Part shown: piece by piece, positions 1 to 9,700 of the stretch | Numbering within the stretch: position 1 is the first letter of the stretch | How the letters are laid out: the number at the start of each line of letters is the position of its first letter | Source: Bacteroidota bacterium | Lineage (GTDB): Bacteria; Bacteroidota; Bacteroidia; 2-12-FULL-35-15 | Assembly (NCBI GenBank): GCA_947469885.1 | Contig: CANIQT010000004.1 | Location: 1-64,000, forward strand | Direction of reading: 5' to 3' | DNA: 64,000 bases | Position numbers and translations under genes: made by a program | Notes under the pieces: model-generated | The model's input: only the letters and a program-made list of their open reading frames with translations | What the model was told of the DNA's origin: nothing | The model's database searches: none

Positions 1-2165
1 GTTCCATTGGTTCCGTTGGTTCCGTTATTTCCTGTAGCACCAGTAGCCCCATTTGCTCCATTGGTTCCGTTATTTCCTGTAGCACCTGTTGCGCCATTAG
101 CTCCATTGGTACCATTATTACCAGTAGCACCAGTTGCGCCATTAGTTCCGTTGGTTCCATTATTACCTGTAGCACCAGTTGCTCCGTTCGTTCCATTTGT
201 TCCGTTTGTTCCATTATTACCTGTAGCACCAGTTGCTCCGTTGGTTCCGTTTGCACCAGCAACACCAGCAGGACCTTGTGGACCAACACCACCAGTAGCA
301 CCAGTAGCACCAACAGCACCATTGCTTCCATTTGCTCCGGCAGCTCCAGCAGGACCTTGAATACCCTGACCTCCTGTAGCACCTGTAGCACCTGCAACAC
401 CAGCTGCTCCCTGAGGACCCGGAACGGTTGAATTAGCTCCAGTAGCACCTGTAGCTCCAGCAGCACCTGTATTTCCTATTGCACCAGCAGGACCTGTAGC
501 ACCAGCAGGACCCGGAACGGTTGAATTAGCTCCAGTAGCACCCACCGCACCAGTTGCACCGGTTGCACCGGAAGGACCTGTAGGACCTGTAGGTCCTGTA
601 GGACCAGCTGGTCCAGCTGAAGGACCCTGAGGACCTTGAATACCTTGTGACCCTTGCACCCCTTGAATACCTTGTGCACCTTGTGCACCAGCCGGACCTT
701 GAGCCCCTGTTGCTCCGGCTGCACCTGCAGCACCTGCCACACCTGCTGTACCTTGAGGACCAGTAGGTCCTGCAGGTCCCTGAGGACCTGTTGCTCCAAC
801 TGCAGCACCCCACGATGCCAATCCGTTTACATCAGAAGTCAATACTTTTCCAACTCCGGGTGTACCACCAGTAATTTTAATTGTACCTGTTTGTGTAAGT
901 CCATTCACCATTAATCTAACTCCTCCCGGAACAGTAGATGTTCCAATACCCACACCGGCATTGTTATTAAATATGTTAGCACTGTTCAATACCCACGAGG
1001 TACCATTCCAATAAGGAGTGTTACCAGCAACGGCACCATTACCTAAAAATCCGGTTGCACCTGTAGCACCTGTAGCGCCAGCAGCACCTGCCGGACCACT
1101 AACTCCTGCCGGACCCTGAGCACCTGCCGCACCATCGTTTCCGTTAGCACCAGTTGCTCCTGTAGCCCCGTTCGTTCCATTTGTTCCATTCGTTCCATTC
1201 GTTCCATTAGCACCAGCAGCACCGTTGGCTCCTGTTGCACCTGTAGCACCATTACTTCCGTTTGTACCATTTGTACCGTTAGCACCTGCTGCACCGTTGG
1301 CTCCTGTAGCTCCTGTAGCTCCGTTACTTCCGTTTATACCATTTGTTCCGTTAGCACCAGCAGCACCGTTAGCACCTGTTGCACCTGTAGCTCCGTTACT
1401 TCCATTTGTTCCGTTAGCACCTGCTACACCGTTGGCTCCTGTTGCACCTGTAGCTCCGTTACTTCCATTTGTACCATTCGTACCATTAGCACCAGCAGCA
1501 CCAGTAGCACCGTTACTTCCATTTGTACCATTTGTACCATTTGCACCATCAGCACCGTTGGCTCCTGTTGCACCTGTAGCTCCGTTACTTCCGTTTGTTC
1601 CGTTTGTTCCGTTAGCACCAGCAGCACCGTTGGCTCCTGTTGCACCTGTAGCTCCGTTACTTCCGTTTGTTCCGTTAGCACCTGCCGCACCGTTAGCACC
1701 TGTTGCTCCTGTAGCACCGTTACTTCCGTTTGTTCCGTTAGCACCTGCCGCACCGTTAGCACCTGTTGCTCCCGTTGCTCCGTTACTTCCGTTTGTTCCG
1801 TTTGTTCCATTAGCACCTGCTACACCAGCAGGACCCTGAGGACCTACCGCCTGCACCCAGATGGTTCCGTTAAAATACCAAAACCCGGCAGAGCCGTCCG
1901 TCTGATAAATCAAAAGTCCGTTGGCAGGCGACACAATTGCATTTTTTTGTGCTGCCGTCATGCGCGGCACCAATGCCCCTTTGGTGGATGACGACACATC
2001 AAGTATCGCTGAAGGGTCGGCTGCTGAGCCGGTGGAGTTAATTCCTACTCCGTTTTGACTGAATGCAGTCCGGCTGGTTATCATCAATGCGATAACGAAA
2101 AGAGTAATAAAAAATCTTTTCAGACTTTTCGGGTTGCCGTTTTCTGGGTTTGTAATTTTTTTCAT
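1..2165 (-). CDS. Collagen-like surface protein, 3' end outside window
   Basis: The frame opens at an ATG at 2165 and stays open to the window edge, about 721 codons with no stop, so the C-terminus is missing. Residues 1-40 hold a charged stretch and a hydrophobic signal segment. A conserved Bacteroidota head module follows ([17 protein letters not shown], then a [14 protein letters not shown] stretch). Most of the rest is Gly-X-Y triplets such as GATGATGANGAAG, in nucleotide units of about 63 or 72 bp. Around 813-1050 the triplets are interrupted by a non-collagen module ([13 protein letters not shown]) resembling tail-fibre-like proteins. The product is probably a surface fibre. The opposite strand is open only because the triplets repeat. 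The Gly-X-Y pattern is seen directly; the role is inferred. Confidence 0.9.
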   Translation of the reverse strand, partial: MKKITNPENGNPKSLKRFFITLFVIALMITSRTAFSQNGVGINSTGSAADPSAILDVSSSTKGALVPRMTAAQKNAIVSPANGLLIYQTDGSAGFWYFNGTIWVQAVGPQGPAGVAGANGTNGTNGSNGATGATGANGAAGANGTNGSNGATGATGANGAAGANGTNGSNGATGATGANGAAGANGTNGTNGSNGATGATGANGADGANGTNGTNGSNGATGAAGANGTNGTNGSNGATGATGANGVAGANGTNGSNGATGATGANGAAGANGTNGINGSNGATGATGANGAAGANGTNGTNGSNGATGATGANGAAGANGTNGTNGTNGTNGATGATGANGNDGAAGAQGPAGVSGPAGAAGATGATGATGFLGNGAVAGNTPYWNGTSWVLNSANIFNNNAGVGIGTSTVPGGVRLMVNGLTQTGTIKITGGTPGVGKVLTSDVNGLASWGAAVGATGPQGPAGPTGPQGTAGVAGAAGAAGATGAQGPAGAQGAQGIQGVQGSQGIQGPQGPSAGPAGPTGPTGPTGPSGATGATGAVGATGANSTVPGPAGATGPAGAIGNTGAAGATGATGANSTVPGPQGAAGVAGATGATGGQGIQGPAGAAGANGSNGAVGATGATGGVGPQGPAGVAGANGTNGATGATGNNGTNGTNGTNGATGATGNNGTNGTNGATGATGNNGTNGANGATGATGNNGTNGANGATGATGNNGTNGTNG

Positions 2166-2493
2166 AGTTGATTGTTTTGGATTACTGGTTAGTTTGTTTT
2201 TGGGTTTGGTGATGGTTGATTTTTATTTATTATATAGATTGTTTTTTAATTTTTATTTAAAGTTGTAGCTGCCATTTTCATCGCAGAAATAAAAGTAATT
2301 AATCTTTGCAATTAGGATGAACTAGATAATACGAGCGACAAAGTAAAACTATTTTTATCGAAAAAACAACAGAATGGGAGTGGCAGAAGTAAAAATTTGA
2401 TTTAAAGCACTGAAAGCCATTAAAATAAAATTCAACTTTTTTTTGATTTTACGAATCAAACCGATTATTTTATAGAACATCGTGCGCTTTTGT

Positions 2494-2509
2494 TGCATTA
2501 ATATAGACG
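2494..2509 (-). promoter_or_regulatory. Shared 16-bp motif upstream of surface-protein gene
   Basis: The plus strand reads TGCATTAATATAGACG. The same 16 bases with one change occur at 13684-13699, upstream of the leftward adhesin operon and in the same orientation relative to the gene. A shorter match, TGCATCTATATAG, lies at 18878-18890. A shared regulatory site for surface-protein genes is possible. The function is inferred from position only. Confidence 0.35.
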
Positions 2510-2647
2510 CGATTACAGAACAAAAGGTTGAATGTCGTTTATTACTATTTTGTTTTTAAAAATAATTTGCTGTTTTAATTTTGTGTTTGAAAATTTATTT
2601 GCTCCCAGTCTGCCAGTTGAAATTAACGTAATTTATTTATTCAATAC

Positions 2648-2677
2648 TTGTTGGAATAACAAATAAATATACCTTTG
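2648..2677 (+). promoter_or_regulatory. korA promoter of Bacteroidota type
   Basis: A -33 TTG at 2648-2650 is followed after 19 bp by TACCTTTG at 2670-2677, which matches the TAnnTTTG -7 consensus. The korA ATG lies about 85 bp downstream. Confidence 0.6.
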
Positions 2678-2762
2678 TCGCCCGAAAACAAAAAATGAAT
2701 ATTGTCCCCCTCCTGATGTTCAATATTTATTGACATAATTCTTGATACAATACGTTTAATAT

Positions 2763-4625
2763 ATGAGTGCAACAACAGAAGTAAAAACAGATGTAGTAAT
2801 ACTATTTGCAGGCGATTCGGGCGATGGTATTCAATTAACAGGTTCGCAGTTTACCACCTCAGCTGCTTTGTACGGTAATGATATCAGTACATTCCCAAAT
2901 TTTCCGGCAGAGATACGTGCCCCGCAAGGAACCATAGCTGGTGTTTCGGGCTTTCAATTACGTTTTGGAAGTGTGGAAGTATATACAGCAGGTGATGCCT
3001 GTGATGTATTGGTGGTGATGAATGCCGCAGCATTAAAGGCAAACATCAGAGAACTTAAACCAGGAGGAATTATCATTGCCAACTCAGATGGCTTTGATGC
3101 AAAGAATTTAAAATTGGCAAAATATCCTGCTGATGTAAATCCTTTGAAGGACGGCTCGTTGGAGAAATACAAAGTTCACGAAATTGATGTAACCAAAATT
3201 ACACGCAATGCATTGGAAGGTTCGGGAATGGGAACAAAAGAAATGGACCGCTCCAAGAATATGTTTGTGTTGGGTTATATTTACTGGATGTACAACCGCT
3301 CGATAGAAAATTCTATTGAATTTTTAAATATTAAATTCAAGAAAAATCCTGCATTGGTTGATGCAAATATTAAAGTATTGAAAGCAGGTTATAACTACGG
3401 TGACACTGTGGAAACACCTATGCACCGATTTGAAGTAAAACCTGCACCAGTTGAAAAAGGAACGTACAGAAGTATTATGGGGAATCAGGCATCTACTTAT
3501 GGTTTGATTGCTGCTTCCGAAAAATCGGGATTGCCTTTGTTTTATGGTACTTACCCAATAACTCCGGCTTCAGATATTCTTCATCATTTATCAAAACACA
3601 AAGAGTTTGGAGTAAAAACATTTCAGGCAGAAGACGAGATAGCTGCTGTAACATCTGCTATTGGTGCTTCTTTCGGAGGTGCTTTGGGAGTTACTGCTTC
3701 GTCAGGTCCGGGTATTGCGTTGAAAGGCGAAGCAATAGGATTAGCATTGATGATGGAATTGCCTTTGGTAATTATTAACGTTCAGCGCGGAGGACCAAGT
3801 ACAGGGCTGCCAACAAAAACAGAGCAGGCAGATTTGATGCAGGCAATGTATGGACGTAATGGTGAAGCACCTGTTCCAATTGTTGCTGCTTACTCTCCTT
3901 CCGACTGTTTTTACAGTACGTTTGAGGCTTGCCGATTGGCAGTAGAATTTATGACACCTGTTTTCTTTTTAAGTGATGGATATATTGCCAACGGTTCAGA
4001 GCCTTGGAAATTCCCGTCAGCAGAAAGTTTGCCGGAAATAAAAACTTCATTTGCAAAAAATGATTTGAAAGAAGGAGAAAAATATTTGCCTTATGAGCGA
4101 GATGAAAAATTATCGCGCCCGTGGGCTATACCGGGAACCAAAGGATTGGAGCACCGTGTGGGAGGTATTGAAAAAGAAAAAGATACCGGAAATATTTCGT
4201 ACGACCCCGAGAATCATGAGTTCATGGTAAAATTGCGTCAGGCAAAAGTGGATAGAATAGCTGATTTTATTCCGTTGCAGACGTTGGACAACGGAAAAGC
4301 AAAAGGAAAATTATTAGTTGTTGGATGGGGCTCCACTTATGGTTCAATCAAAACAGCAGTGAATGATGCTATTGCAGAAGGGTATGATGTGGCACATGCA
4401 CATGTTAAGTACTTGAATCCATTTCCTAAAAACCTAGGAGAGATGCTGAAAAGCTACGACCAGGTGTTGATTCCGGAGATGAACAATGGGCAATTGGTAA
4501 AAATAATTCGTGATAAATATTTTGTAGATGCAAAAGGTTTGAACAAAATTCAGGGAATGCCTTTCAGCGCGCTTGAGATAAAAGAAAAAATAATTGATCT
4601 ATTAAAGGGTACGGATAACGAATAA
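2763..4625 (+). CDS. korA: 2-oxoacid:ferredoxin oxidoreductase, fused gamma-alpha subunit
   Basis: This 620-residue protein has the family's usual length and order. A gamma domain fills about residues 10-200, with the glycine-rich [14 protein letters not shown] near 17-30. The alpha subunit follows from about 240 ([10 protein letters not shown], then the pyrimidine domain with ASSGPG), and the C-terminal domain ends in [10 protein letters not shown]. With KorB it carries out ferredoxin-dependent oxidative decarboxylation of a 2-oxoacid, most likely 2-oxoglutarate, to the acyl-CoA; the exact substrate cannot be read from sequence. The last codons (KGTDNE and stop) lie inside the first copy of a dispersed repeat starting at 4607, so the repeat supplies the gene's 3' end. 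korB lies 586 bp downstream, beyond an inserted cassette. Confidence 0.93.
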   Translation: MSATTEVKTDVVILFAGDSGDGIQLTGSQFTTSAALYGNDISTFPNFPAEIRAPQGTIAGVSGFQLRFGSVEVYTAGDACDVLVVMNAAALKANIRELKPGGIIIANSDGFDAKNLKLAKYPADVNPLKDGSLEKYKVHEIDVTKITRNALEGSGMGTKEMDRSKNMFVLGYIYWMYNRSIENSIEFLNIKFKKNPALVDANIKVLKAGYNYGDTVETPMHRFEVKPAPVEKGTYRSIMGNQASTYGLIAASEKSGLPLFYGTYPITPASDILHHLSKHKEFGVKTFQAEDEIAAVTSAIGASFGGALGVTASSGPGIALKGEAIGLALMMELPLVIINVQRGGPSTGLPTKTEQADLMQAMYGRNGEAPVPIVAAYSPSDCFYSTFEACRLAVEFMTPVFFLSDGYIANGSEPWKFPSAESLPEIKTSFAKNDLKEGEKYLPYERDEKLSRPWAIPGTKGLEHRVGGIEKEKDTGNISYDPENHEFMVKLRQAKVDRIADFIPLQTLDNGKAKGKLLVVGWGSTYGSIKTAVNDAIAEGYDVAHAHVKYLNPFPKNLGEMLKSYDQVLIPEMNNGQLVKIIRDKYFVDAKGLNKIQGMPFSALEIKEKIIDLLKGTDNE

Positions 4626-4684
4626 AAAACGAATTTGCGAATCAAGGGGTACGGATAACGAATAAAAACGAATTTGCGAATCAA
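4607..4684 (+). repeat. Tandem pair of GGATAACGAAT-type repeats
   Basis: Two adjacent copies, 39 and 38 bp, begin GGGTACGGATAACGAAT and end ACGAATTTGCGAATCAA. They differ only by one A in a homopolymer. The korA stop codon is at 4623-4625 inside the first copy. Related copies are at 5105-5136, at 5160-5195 (inverted) and at 32311-32344. Confidence 0.9.
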
Positions 4685-4698
4685 AGTATAATTACAAA

Positions 4699-5121
4699 AT
4701 GGTATTGCAACGAAATGATTTAATTTATCCAGAATTAAGTTATCAGATTATCGGATGTGCTTATGAGGTTTTTAATTCAATAGGAGGAGGGCATCAGGAA
4801 ATAGTGTATCAAAAAGCAATGAAAATTGCATTAAAAGAAAAAGGGTTGAACTTTACAGAGCAGAATTATTATCCTGTAATGTTTAAAGAAATAGTAGTAA
4901 AAAGAAATTATTTTGATTTTTATGTTGAAGAGAAAATTGTTGTTGAGTTGAAATCAGCAGATCATTTTAGTAAGGCAAATTATGATCAGGTATTGAATTA
5001 TTTAAACATTTCAGAGATAAAATTAGCCTTACTGATTTCTTTTGGAACAAATGAAGTAAGATGTAAAAGAGTAGTGAATTTTAAAACAATAAATAAAGAT
5101 AGTTCAGATAACGAATCTTAA
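4699..5121 (+). CDS. GxxExxY family protein (PD-(D/E)XK fold), copy 1
   Basis: This 140-residue protein carries the name-giving motif G31-H-Q-E34-I-V-Y37. Its nuclease-like core reads D73 ... E83-L-K85, spaced as in the PD-(D/E)XK superfamily (PDDEXK_3). The biochemical role of the family is not established; DNA cleavage or repair linked to mobile repeats is only a hypothesis. There is no signal peptide or membrane segment, so it should be cytosolic. It lies alone between korA and korB, surrounded by direct and inverted copies of one repeat, which marks it as an insertion. A second family member lies at 34017-34424 in the same kind of setting. The catalytic residues look intact in both. Confidence 0.85.
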   Translation: MVLQRNDLIYPELSYQIIGCAYEVFNSIGGGHQEIVYQKAMKIALKEKGLNFTEQNYYPVMFKEIVVKRNYFDFYVEEKIVVELKSADHFSKANYDQVLNYLNISEIKLALLISFGTNEVRCKRVVNFKTINKDSSDNES

Positions 5122-5195
5122 CGAATTTACGAATCTTCGTGTATTTTCATTCAGGTCTCGATTCGTAAATTCGTTTTTTATTCGTTATCCGTACC
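5105..5195. repeat. Hairpin of direct and inverted repeat copies
   Basis: A degenerate direct copy at 5105-5136 (AGATAACGAATCTTAACG...) and an inverted copy at 5160-5195 can pair as a long stem with a loop of about 24 bases. This forms the right boundary of the cassette, 16 bp before the korB ATG. Confidence 0.8.
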
Positions 5196-5211
5196 AAAAC
5201 AATTAAACAAT

Positions 5212-6237
5212 ATGATAGAAACATTAGAACCAAAGTTAACAGCTAAAGATTTTGTAACCGACCAGGAAGTACGTTGGTGCCCCGGTTGCGGTGATTATTC
5301 TATTTTAAAACAAGTACAAACTGTGATGCCTGACCTTGGCATTCCGCGCGAACAAATCGTTTTTGTGTCGGGTATTGGTTGTTCTTCCCGCTTTCCTTAT
5401 TATATGGAAACGTTTGGAATGCACAGTATTCATGGTCGTGCTACGGCTGTGGCAAGTGGCTTGAAAGCTGCCCGTCCTGAATTATCAGTTTGGATTGTTA
5501 CCGGAGATGGTGATGCGTTATCCATTGGTGGTAATCATTTGATACATTTATTGAGAAGAAATTTTAATGTAAATGTGTTGTTGTTTAACAACGAAATTTA
5601 TGGATTAACAAAAGGACAATATTCTCCGGCTTCGCCATTGGGTACTGTTTCCAAGTCCACTCCTATGGGCTCTGTGGATTTTCCGTTTAATCCTGCTGCT
5701 TTGTGTTTGGGTGCTAATGCTACTTTTGTTGCCCGCTCCATGGACCGTGACCCTGTTCATTTGCGCGAAACATTGAAACGTGCCAATGCTCACAAAGGAA
5801 CTTCGATGGTGGAAATTTACCAAAACTGTAATGTGTTTAATGATGGTGCTTTTGAAGTATTTACCGAAAAAGGACCTAAAAAATTAAATACCCTGATGGT
5901 TGAAAATGGTAAACCATTAATTTTTGGAGAGAATGCCGATAAAGGTATTAAGCTGGATGGGTTTAAACCTGTTGTTGTAAATCTTGCTGATGTGTCTGCC
6001 AACGACCTTTGGATACATGACGAAACCGATCAGGTGAAAGCCAATATGCTGGTTCGTTTCTTTAATAAACCAACTGACGAAAATGCATTGCCTCGTCCGT
6101 TTGGGGTGTTTTATACCGAAGAGCGTTTTTGTTACGAAGAAGCACTTGCTACACAAATATCAGAAACCATTGCTGCAAAAGGAAAAGGAAATCTGGATGC
6201 GCTGATTAGTGGTAAAAATACGTGGACGATAAATTAA
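5212..6237 (+). CDS. korB: 2-oxoacid:ferredoxin oxidoreductase, beta subunit
   Basis: This 341-residue protein is the thiamine-diphosphate-binding beta subunit that partners Kor[12 protein letters not shown] near residues 24-34 and [20 protein letters not shown] near 98-117 are the cofactor-binding and family signatures; [16 protein letters not shown] follows. It is cytosolic and supplies acyl-CoA and reduced ferredoxin. No cysteine cluster for an extra iron-sulfur centre is evident beyond the CPGC and GIGCSS positions typical of this subunit. It should be cotranscribed with korA unless the intervening hairpins stop read-through. A strong terminator begins 24 bp after the stop. Confidence 0.93.
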   Translation: MIETLEPKLTAKDFVTDQEVRWCPGCGDYSILKQVQTVMPDLGIPREQIVFVSGIGCSSRFPYYMETFGMHSIHGRATAVASGLKAARPELSVWIVTGDGDALSIGGNHLIHLLRRNFNVNVLLFNNEIYGLTKGQYSPASPLGTVSKSTPMGSVDFPFNPAALCLGANATFVARSMDRDPVHLRETLKRANAHKGTSMVEIYQNCNVFNDGAFEVFTEKGPKKLNTLMVENGKPLIFGENADKGIKLDGFKPVVVNLADVSANDLWIHDETDQVKANMLVRFFNKPTDENALPRPFGVFYTEERFCYEEALATQISETIAAKGKGNLDALISGKNTWTIN

Positions 6238-6260
6238 TTAGGAATTAGGAATTAAGAATG

Positions 6261-6296
6261 AAAATCCCGCTCTAGAAAAAGAGCGGGATTTTTTTG
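6261..6296 (+). terminator. Rho-independent terminator after korB
   Basis: The stem AATCCCGCTCT pairs with AGAGCGGGATT around a short A-rich loop and is followed by seven T residues. Confidence 0.88.
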
Positions 6297-6327
6297 TTTC
6301 AGCTATTTTCCAATTCCGGAATACATT

Positions 6328-6602
6328 AAAAGAACTCTTTTACCTCTATGTCAAGCAAAGGAATGGGCTTAAAGAGTTCATTTAATGTATTGTCTATGTC
6401 GGGAATGGGCTTAAAGAGTTCTTTAAGCGTATTTGCTAATTGGGGAATGGACTTAAAGAGTTCATTTTACGTTTTGACTAATTCAGGAATATGCTTAAAG
6501 AGTTCTTTAAGCATATTGTCTATGTCGGGAATAGGCTCAAAGAGTTCTTTTATCGTATTATCTAGCTTGACATTGAGCTCAAAGAGTTCTTTTAGCATTA
6601 TC
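6328..6602. repeat. Intergenic tandem array A, 42-bp period
   Basis: The core AAAGAGTTC recurs at 6371, 6413, 6455, 6497, 6539 and 6581, exactly 42 bp apart. A variant, AAAGAACTC, lies one period earlier at 6329. Units share GAATGGGCTTAAAGAGTT-like text but have diverged. Because 42 is divisible by three, an 85-codon frame stays open through the array; nothing suggests it is a gene. The array lies between the convergent ends of korB and the large adhesin, between two terminators. Confidence 0.9.
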
Positions 6603-6659
6603 TGAATTAGGAAAAACCGAAAAACGAAGTAAAACAACAAAAAGCACTCCTTTTAAACA

Positions 6660-6697
6660 AAAAATCCCCCTCCGAGTTAACGGAGAGGGATTTTTAC
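6660..6697. terminator. Terminator of the large adhesin operon
   Basis: The stem ATCCCCCTCCG pairs with CGGAGAGGGAT around AGTTAA, with A and T runs on either side. It can act in both directions but is best placed for the leftward adhesin gene ending at 6724. Confidence 0.75.
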
Positions 6698-6723
6698 TAA
6701 TCACTAATGAACTAACGACTATA

Positions 6724-9700
6724 TTATTTCACTATAGTAACATTACCAATGTAATCGTGTTTTTCTTTATTTATATCTTTAATATGAATAATATACACAT
6801 ACACATCTTCCTGGCTCACTTTTTTGTTTTCGTTCACATCACCTGTCCAGTGTTTTTCTAAATCATCGGTATAAAAAATCTTATTTCCCCAACGGTCGTA
6901 AATGTACATTTCAAACGTAAGCACATTGGTAGCTTTGCAGTAAAACTCATCGTTTATTCCGTCATGGTTTGGCGAAAATGCATTCGGGATGAAACAAGAA
7001 AACTCAGGAGTAATTTCAAGACAAATCATGGCAGTATCGAAACACATACCTGCATTTCCGGCAGTAAGTATAATGCAATAAGTGCCTACATGAGAGAACG
7101 TATGCGTAGGATTGCGTTCGTGACTGCTATCGGCTGTTCCGCTGTAAGCATCTCCAAATTCCCAGAACCATGAATCGGCACCGGAAGAGCGGTCGTCAAA
7201 CTCAATGGTAGGATTATAAATGCTGGCGGTTGGAGGACATACAAAGTCGGCAACAGGGTAAGCAGTAACGCTTATCAGGTTGGTGTAAATAGTGGTGGAA
7301 GTACATCCTGCTGCAGAAGTAACTTGAATACCTACCGTATAACTTCCAGCCTGAGCATAACAATGAGCAGTTGGGTTTTGTGTGTTATCAGTAGTTCCGT
7401 CACCAAAATCCCATGCGTAAGTAGCAATGCTTCCTGCAGTGATGGTAGAGGTATTGAGATAAGTAACACAAACCGGTGAACATCCCGAAACCACATCAGG
7501 AGTAGCTCCTGCAACAGGTATTGGGTTAATCATTACGTTGGCAACACCACTATATGTTCCTGTACAATTAGCATCCGAAACCGAAATGATGGAATACGTT
7601 CCGCTTGTTGGGTTAAGAATTACATAAGGAGAAGCATTGGCAACTATTGATGTGGTGGAAGTACCATCGGTATAAGTCACGTTCCAAGGTCCGTTTCCGG
7701 TCAATGCAATATTTACCGGAGCAGGAGTGCTTCCGAAACAAACCGAGCTGCCACCCGAAATGGTTGCAGTTGGTAATACATTTACGACAACAGTAGTGCT
7801 ATCCACCCCAGGACAACCCAGTACTGTTACCAATAAATTATATTGTCCTGCCATAGCCTGAGTAGATACTGCATTCACGGTAGGACTTTGCAATGCTGAT
7901 ACAAAACCATTAGGGCCGGTCCACGAATACACACCTCCTGCATAAGCCATAGAAGCTAAATCTAACTGAGAACCTGCGCACACAGGACCATTATTAGTGG
8001 CTACCGGAGCAGGATTAGGATTCACTGTTACTACAAAATTAGTGGTTGGACCTACACAAGATGCAATGGGCGGACTGGTAGGTGTAATTACATACGTTAC
8101 TGTTCCGGATGCACCGCTGTTGGCAATAGCATCGGTAATGTTGCCCACTCCGTTAGCCGAAAAGCCTGTTATGGAAGGAGAAGAAGCTGTTGCAGTCCAT
8201 GTAAAGGTAGTACCTGTTACAATAGATGTTGGTGTAAAAGTAGCAGTTGAACCCGAACAAATGGTTTGTGTTAATGTTGCATTGGTAACGGTTGGTGTTG
8301 GATTAACGGTTACCACAAAATTAACAGGAGTTACCGGACATGCCAATCCCGGACCAACAGGAGTAATAATGTATGTTAATGTTTCGGGTTGAATTCCTGA
8401 ATTGTTTACCACTTCCGATATGTTACCTGAACCTGCTGCGGTATATCCGGTTACACTTCCTGATGTAGCAGAAGCCGTCCAGTTAAATGTTGTTCCAGTT
8501 ACACTTGAAGTTGGAACCAAGGTAGCTGTTCCACCCGAACAAAATGCCTGAGTTAACGGGTTGTTGGTTACATCAGCAATAGGGTCGATGGTTACTACAA
8601 AGTTGACAGGAGTACCCACACAGGCATTTCCTGAATTTCCGGTAGGAGTAATAATATAGGTTACTGTTCCTGATGCTGCACCGGTATTAGTAATTACTTC
8701 CGAAATGTTTCCTGTTCCAGCTGCAGTAAATCCAGTAACTGTGCCTGTCGAAGCTGAAGCAGTCCAACTGAAAGTAGTTCCAGCAACAGAAGATGTAGGA
8801 TTAAAAGTAGCTGTTCCGCCAGAGCAGAACGATTGAGTTAATACTGCATTCGATACATCTGGAATTGGGTCAACGGTTACTACATAATTTGCAACTGTTC
8901 CGGGGCATGCTGCCAATCCGGGACCTGTAGGAGTGATTACATAGGTAATGGTTTCGGTAGTAGTACCTGTGTTGGTAATCAAGTCAGAAATGTTGCCTGC
9001 TCCGGCAGCTGTATTTCCAGTAACATTAGCTGAAGAGACTGATGAAGTCCATGCAAAAGTAGTTCCTGCCACATTCGAAGTAGGACCTAATAAAGCAGTT
9101 CCTCCCGAACAGAATGTCTGAGTAAGAGGATTGTTAGTAAGTGTTGGAGTAGGGTCAATAGTTACCACAAAGTTGGACGAAGGTCCAGCACACGATGATG
9201 TTCCTGGTCCGGTTGGGGTAATAATATAAATGACAGTTCCGGGTGCTGCACCTGTATTTGTAATAACTTCATTAATATCACCAGTTCCTGCTGCACTGAA
9301 ACCGGTAATGGTTCCTGCCGATGCCGATGCTGTCCATGCAAAGGTAGCTCCTGCAACATTCGAAGTAATAACAAGATTAGCACTTCCACCTGAGCAGAAA
9401 TTCTGAGTTAATACAGCATTGGTAACTGTAGGAATTGGGTCAACCGTTACTACAAAATTACTAGAAATGCCCGGGCATAGAGTAGTGGCAGGACCTGTAG
9501 GTGTAACTGTATAAGTTACTGTCTCCGGTACACTTCCTGAATTAGTAAGTATTTCAGATATATTACCATTTCCTGCAGCAGTAAATCCGGTTACATTTGC
9601 TGATGAGCCTACTGCTGTATAAGCAAAAGTTGAACCTACCACGTTAGAAGCTGGTGTAAAAGAAGCAGTCCCATTTGAACAGATAGTTTGAGTTAAGGTA

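Larger units (their letters stand above)
2166..2762. other. Intergenic region between divergent genes
   Basis: This AT-rich region of about 600 bp separates the leftward collagen-like gene from rightward korA. It holds a 16-bp motif at 2494-2509 that recurs at 13684-13699, and a korA promoter at 2648-2677. No further gene, RNA or repeat was recognised. Confidence 0.6.
4607..5195. mobile_element. Inverted-repeat-bounded GxxExxY cassette 1
   Basis: Two direct copies of a 38-39 bp repeat (4607-4645 and 4647-4684) precede the GxxExxY gene. A degenerate direct copy (5105-5136) and an inverted copy (5160-5195) follow it. The inverted copy matches the left copy over about 35 bp with one mismatch (tttgcg versus tttacg). 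The unit therefore looks like a 589-bp cassette placed between korA and korB. No transposase is present. Mobility is inferred from the inverted ends, the position inside a conserved gene pair, and a similar cassette at 33944-34509. Confidence 0.5.

Noticed and set aside
1225..1839. Long plus-strand open frame rich in Val-Ala-Pro-Leu
   Set aside because: It is the complement of Gly-X-Y collagen codons of the minus-strand gene and has no start context or domain of its own. The same holds for 7-360.
4607..5195. Insertion sequence
   Set aside because: No transposase is present and no target-site duplication was found; only the inverted-repeat cassette structure is supported.
6348..6605. 85-codon frame with 14-residue repeats
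   Set aside because: The frame is open because 42 bp is a multiple of three. It lies between terminators in a diverged noncoding array, and no promoter or ribosome site was seen.
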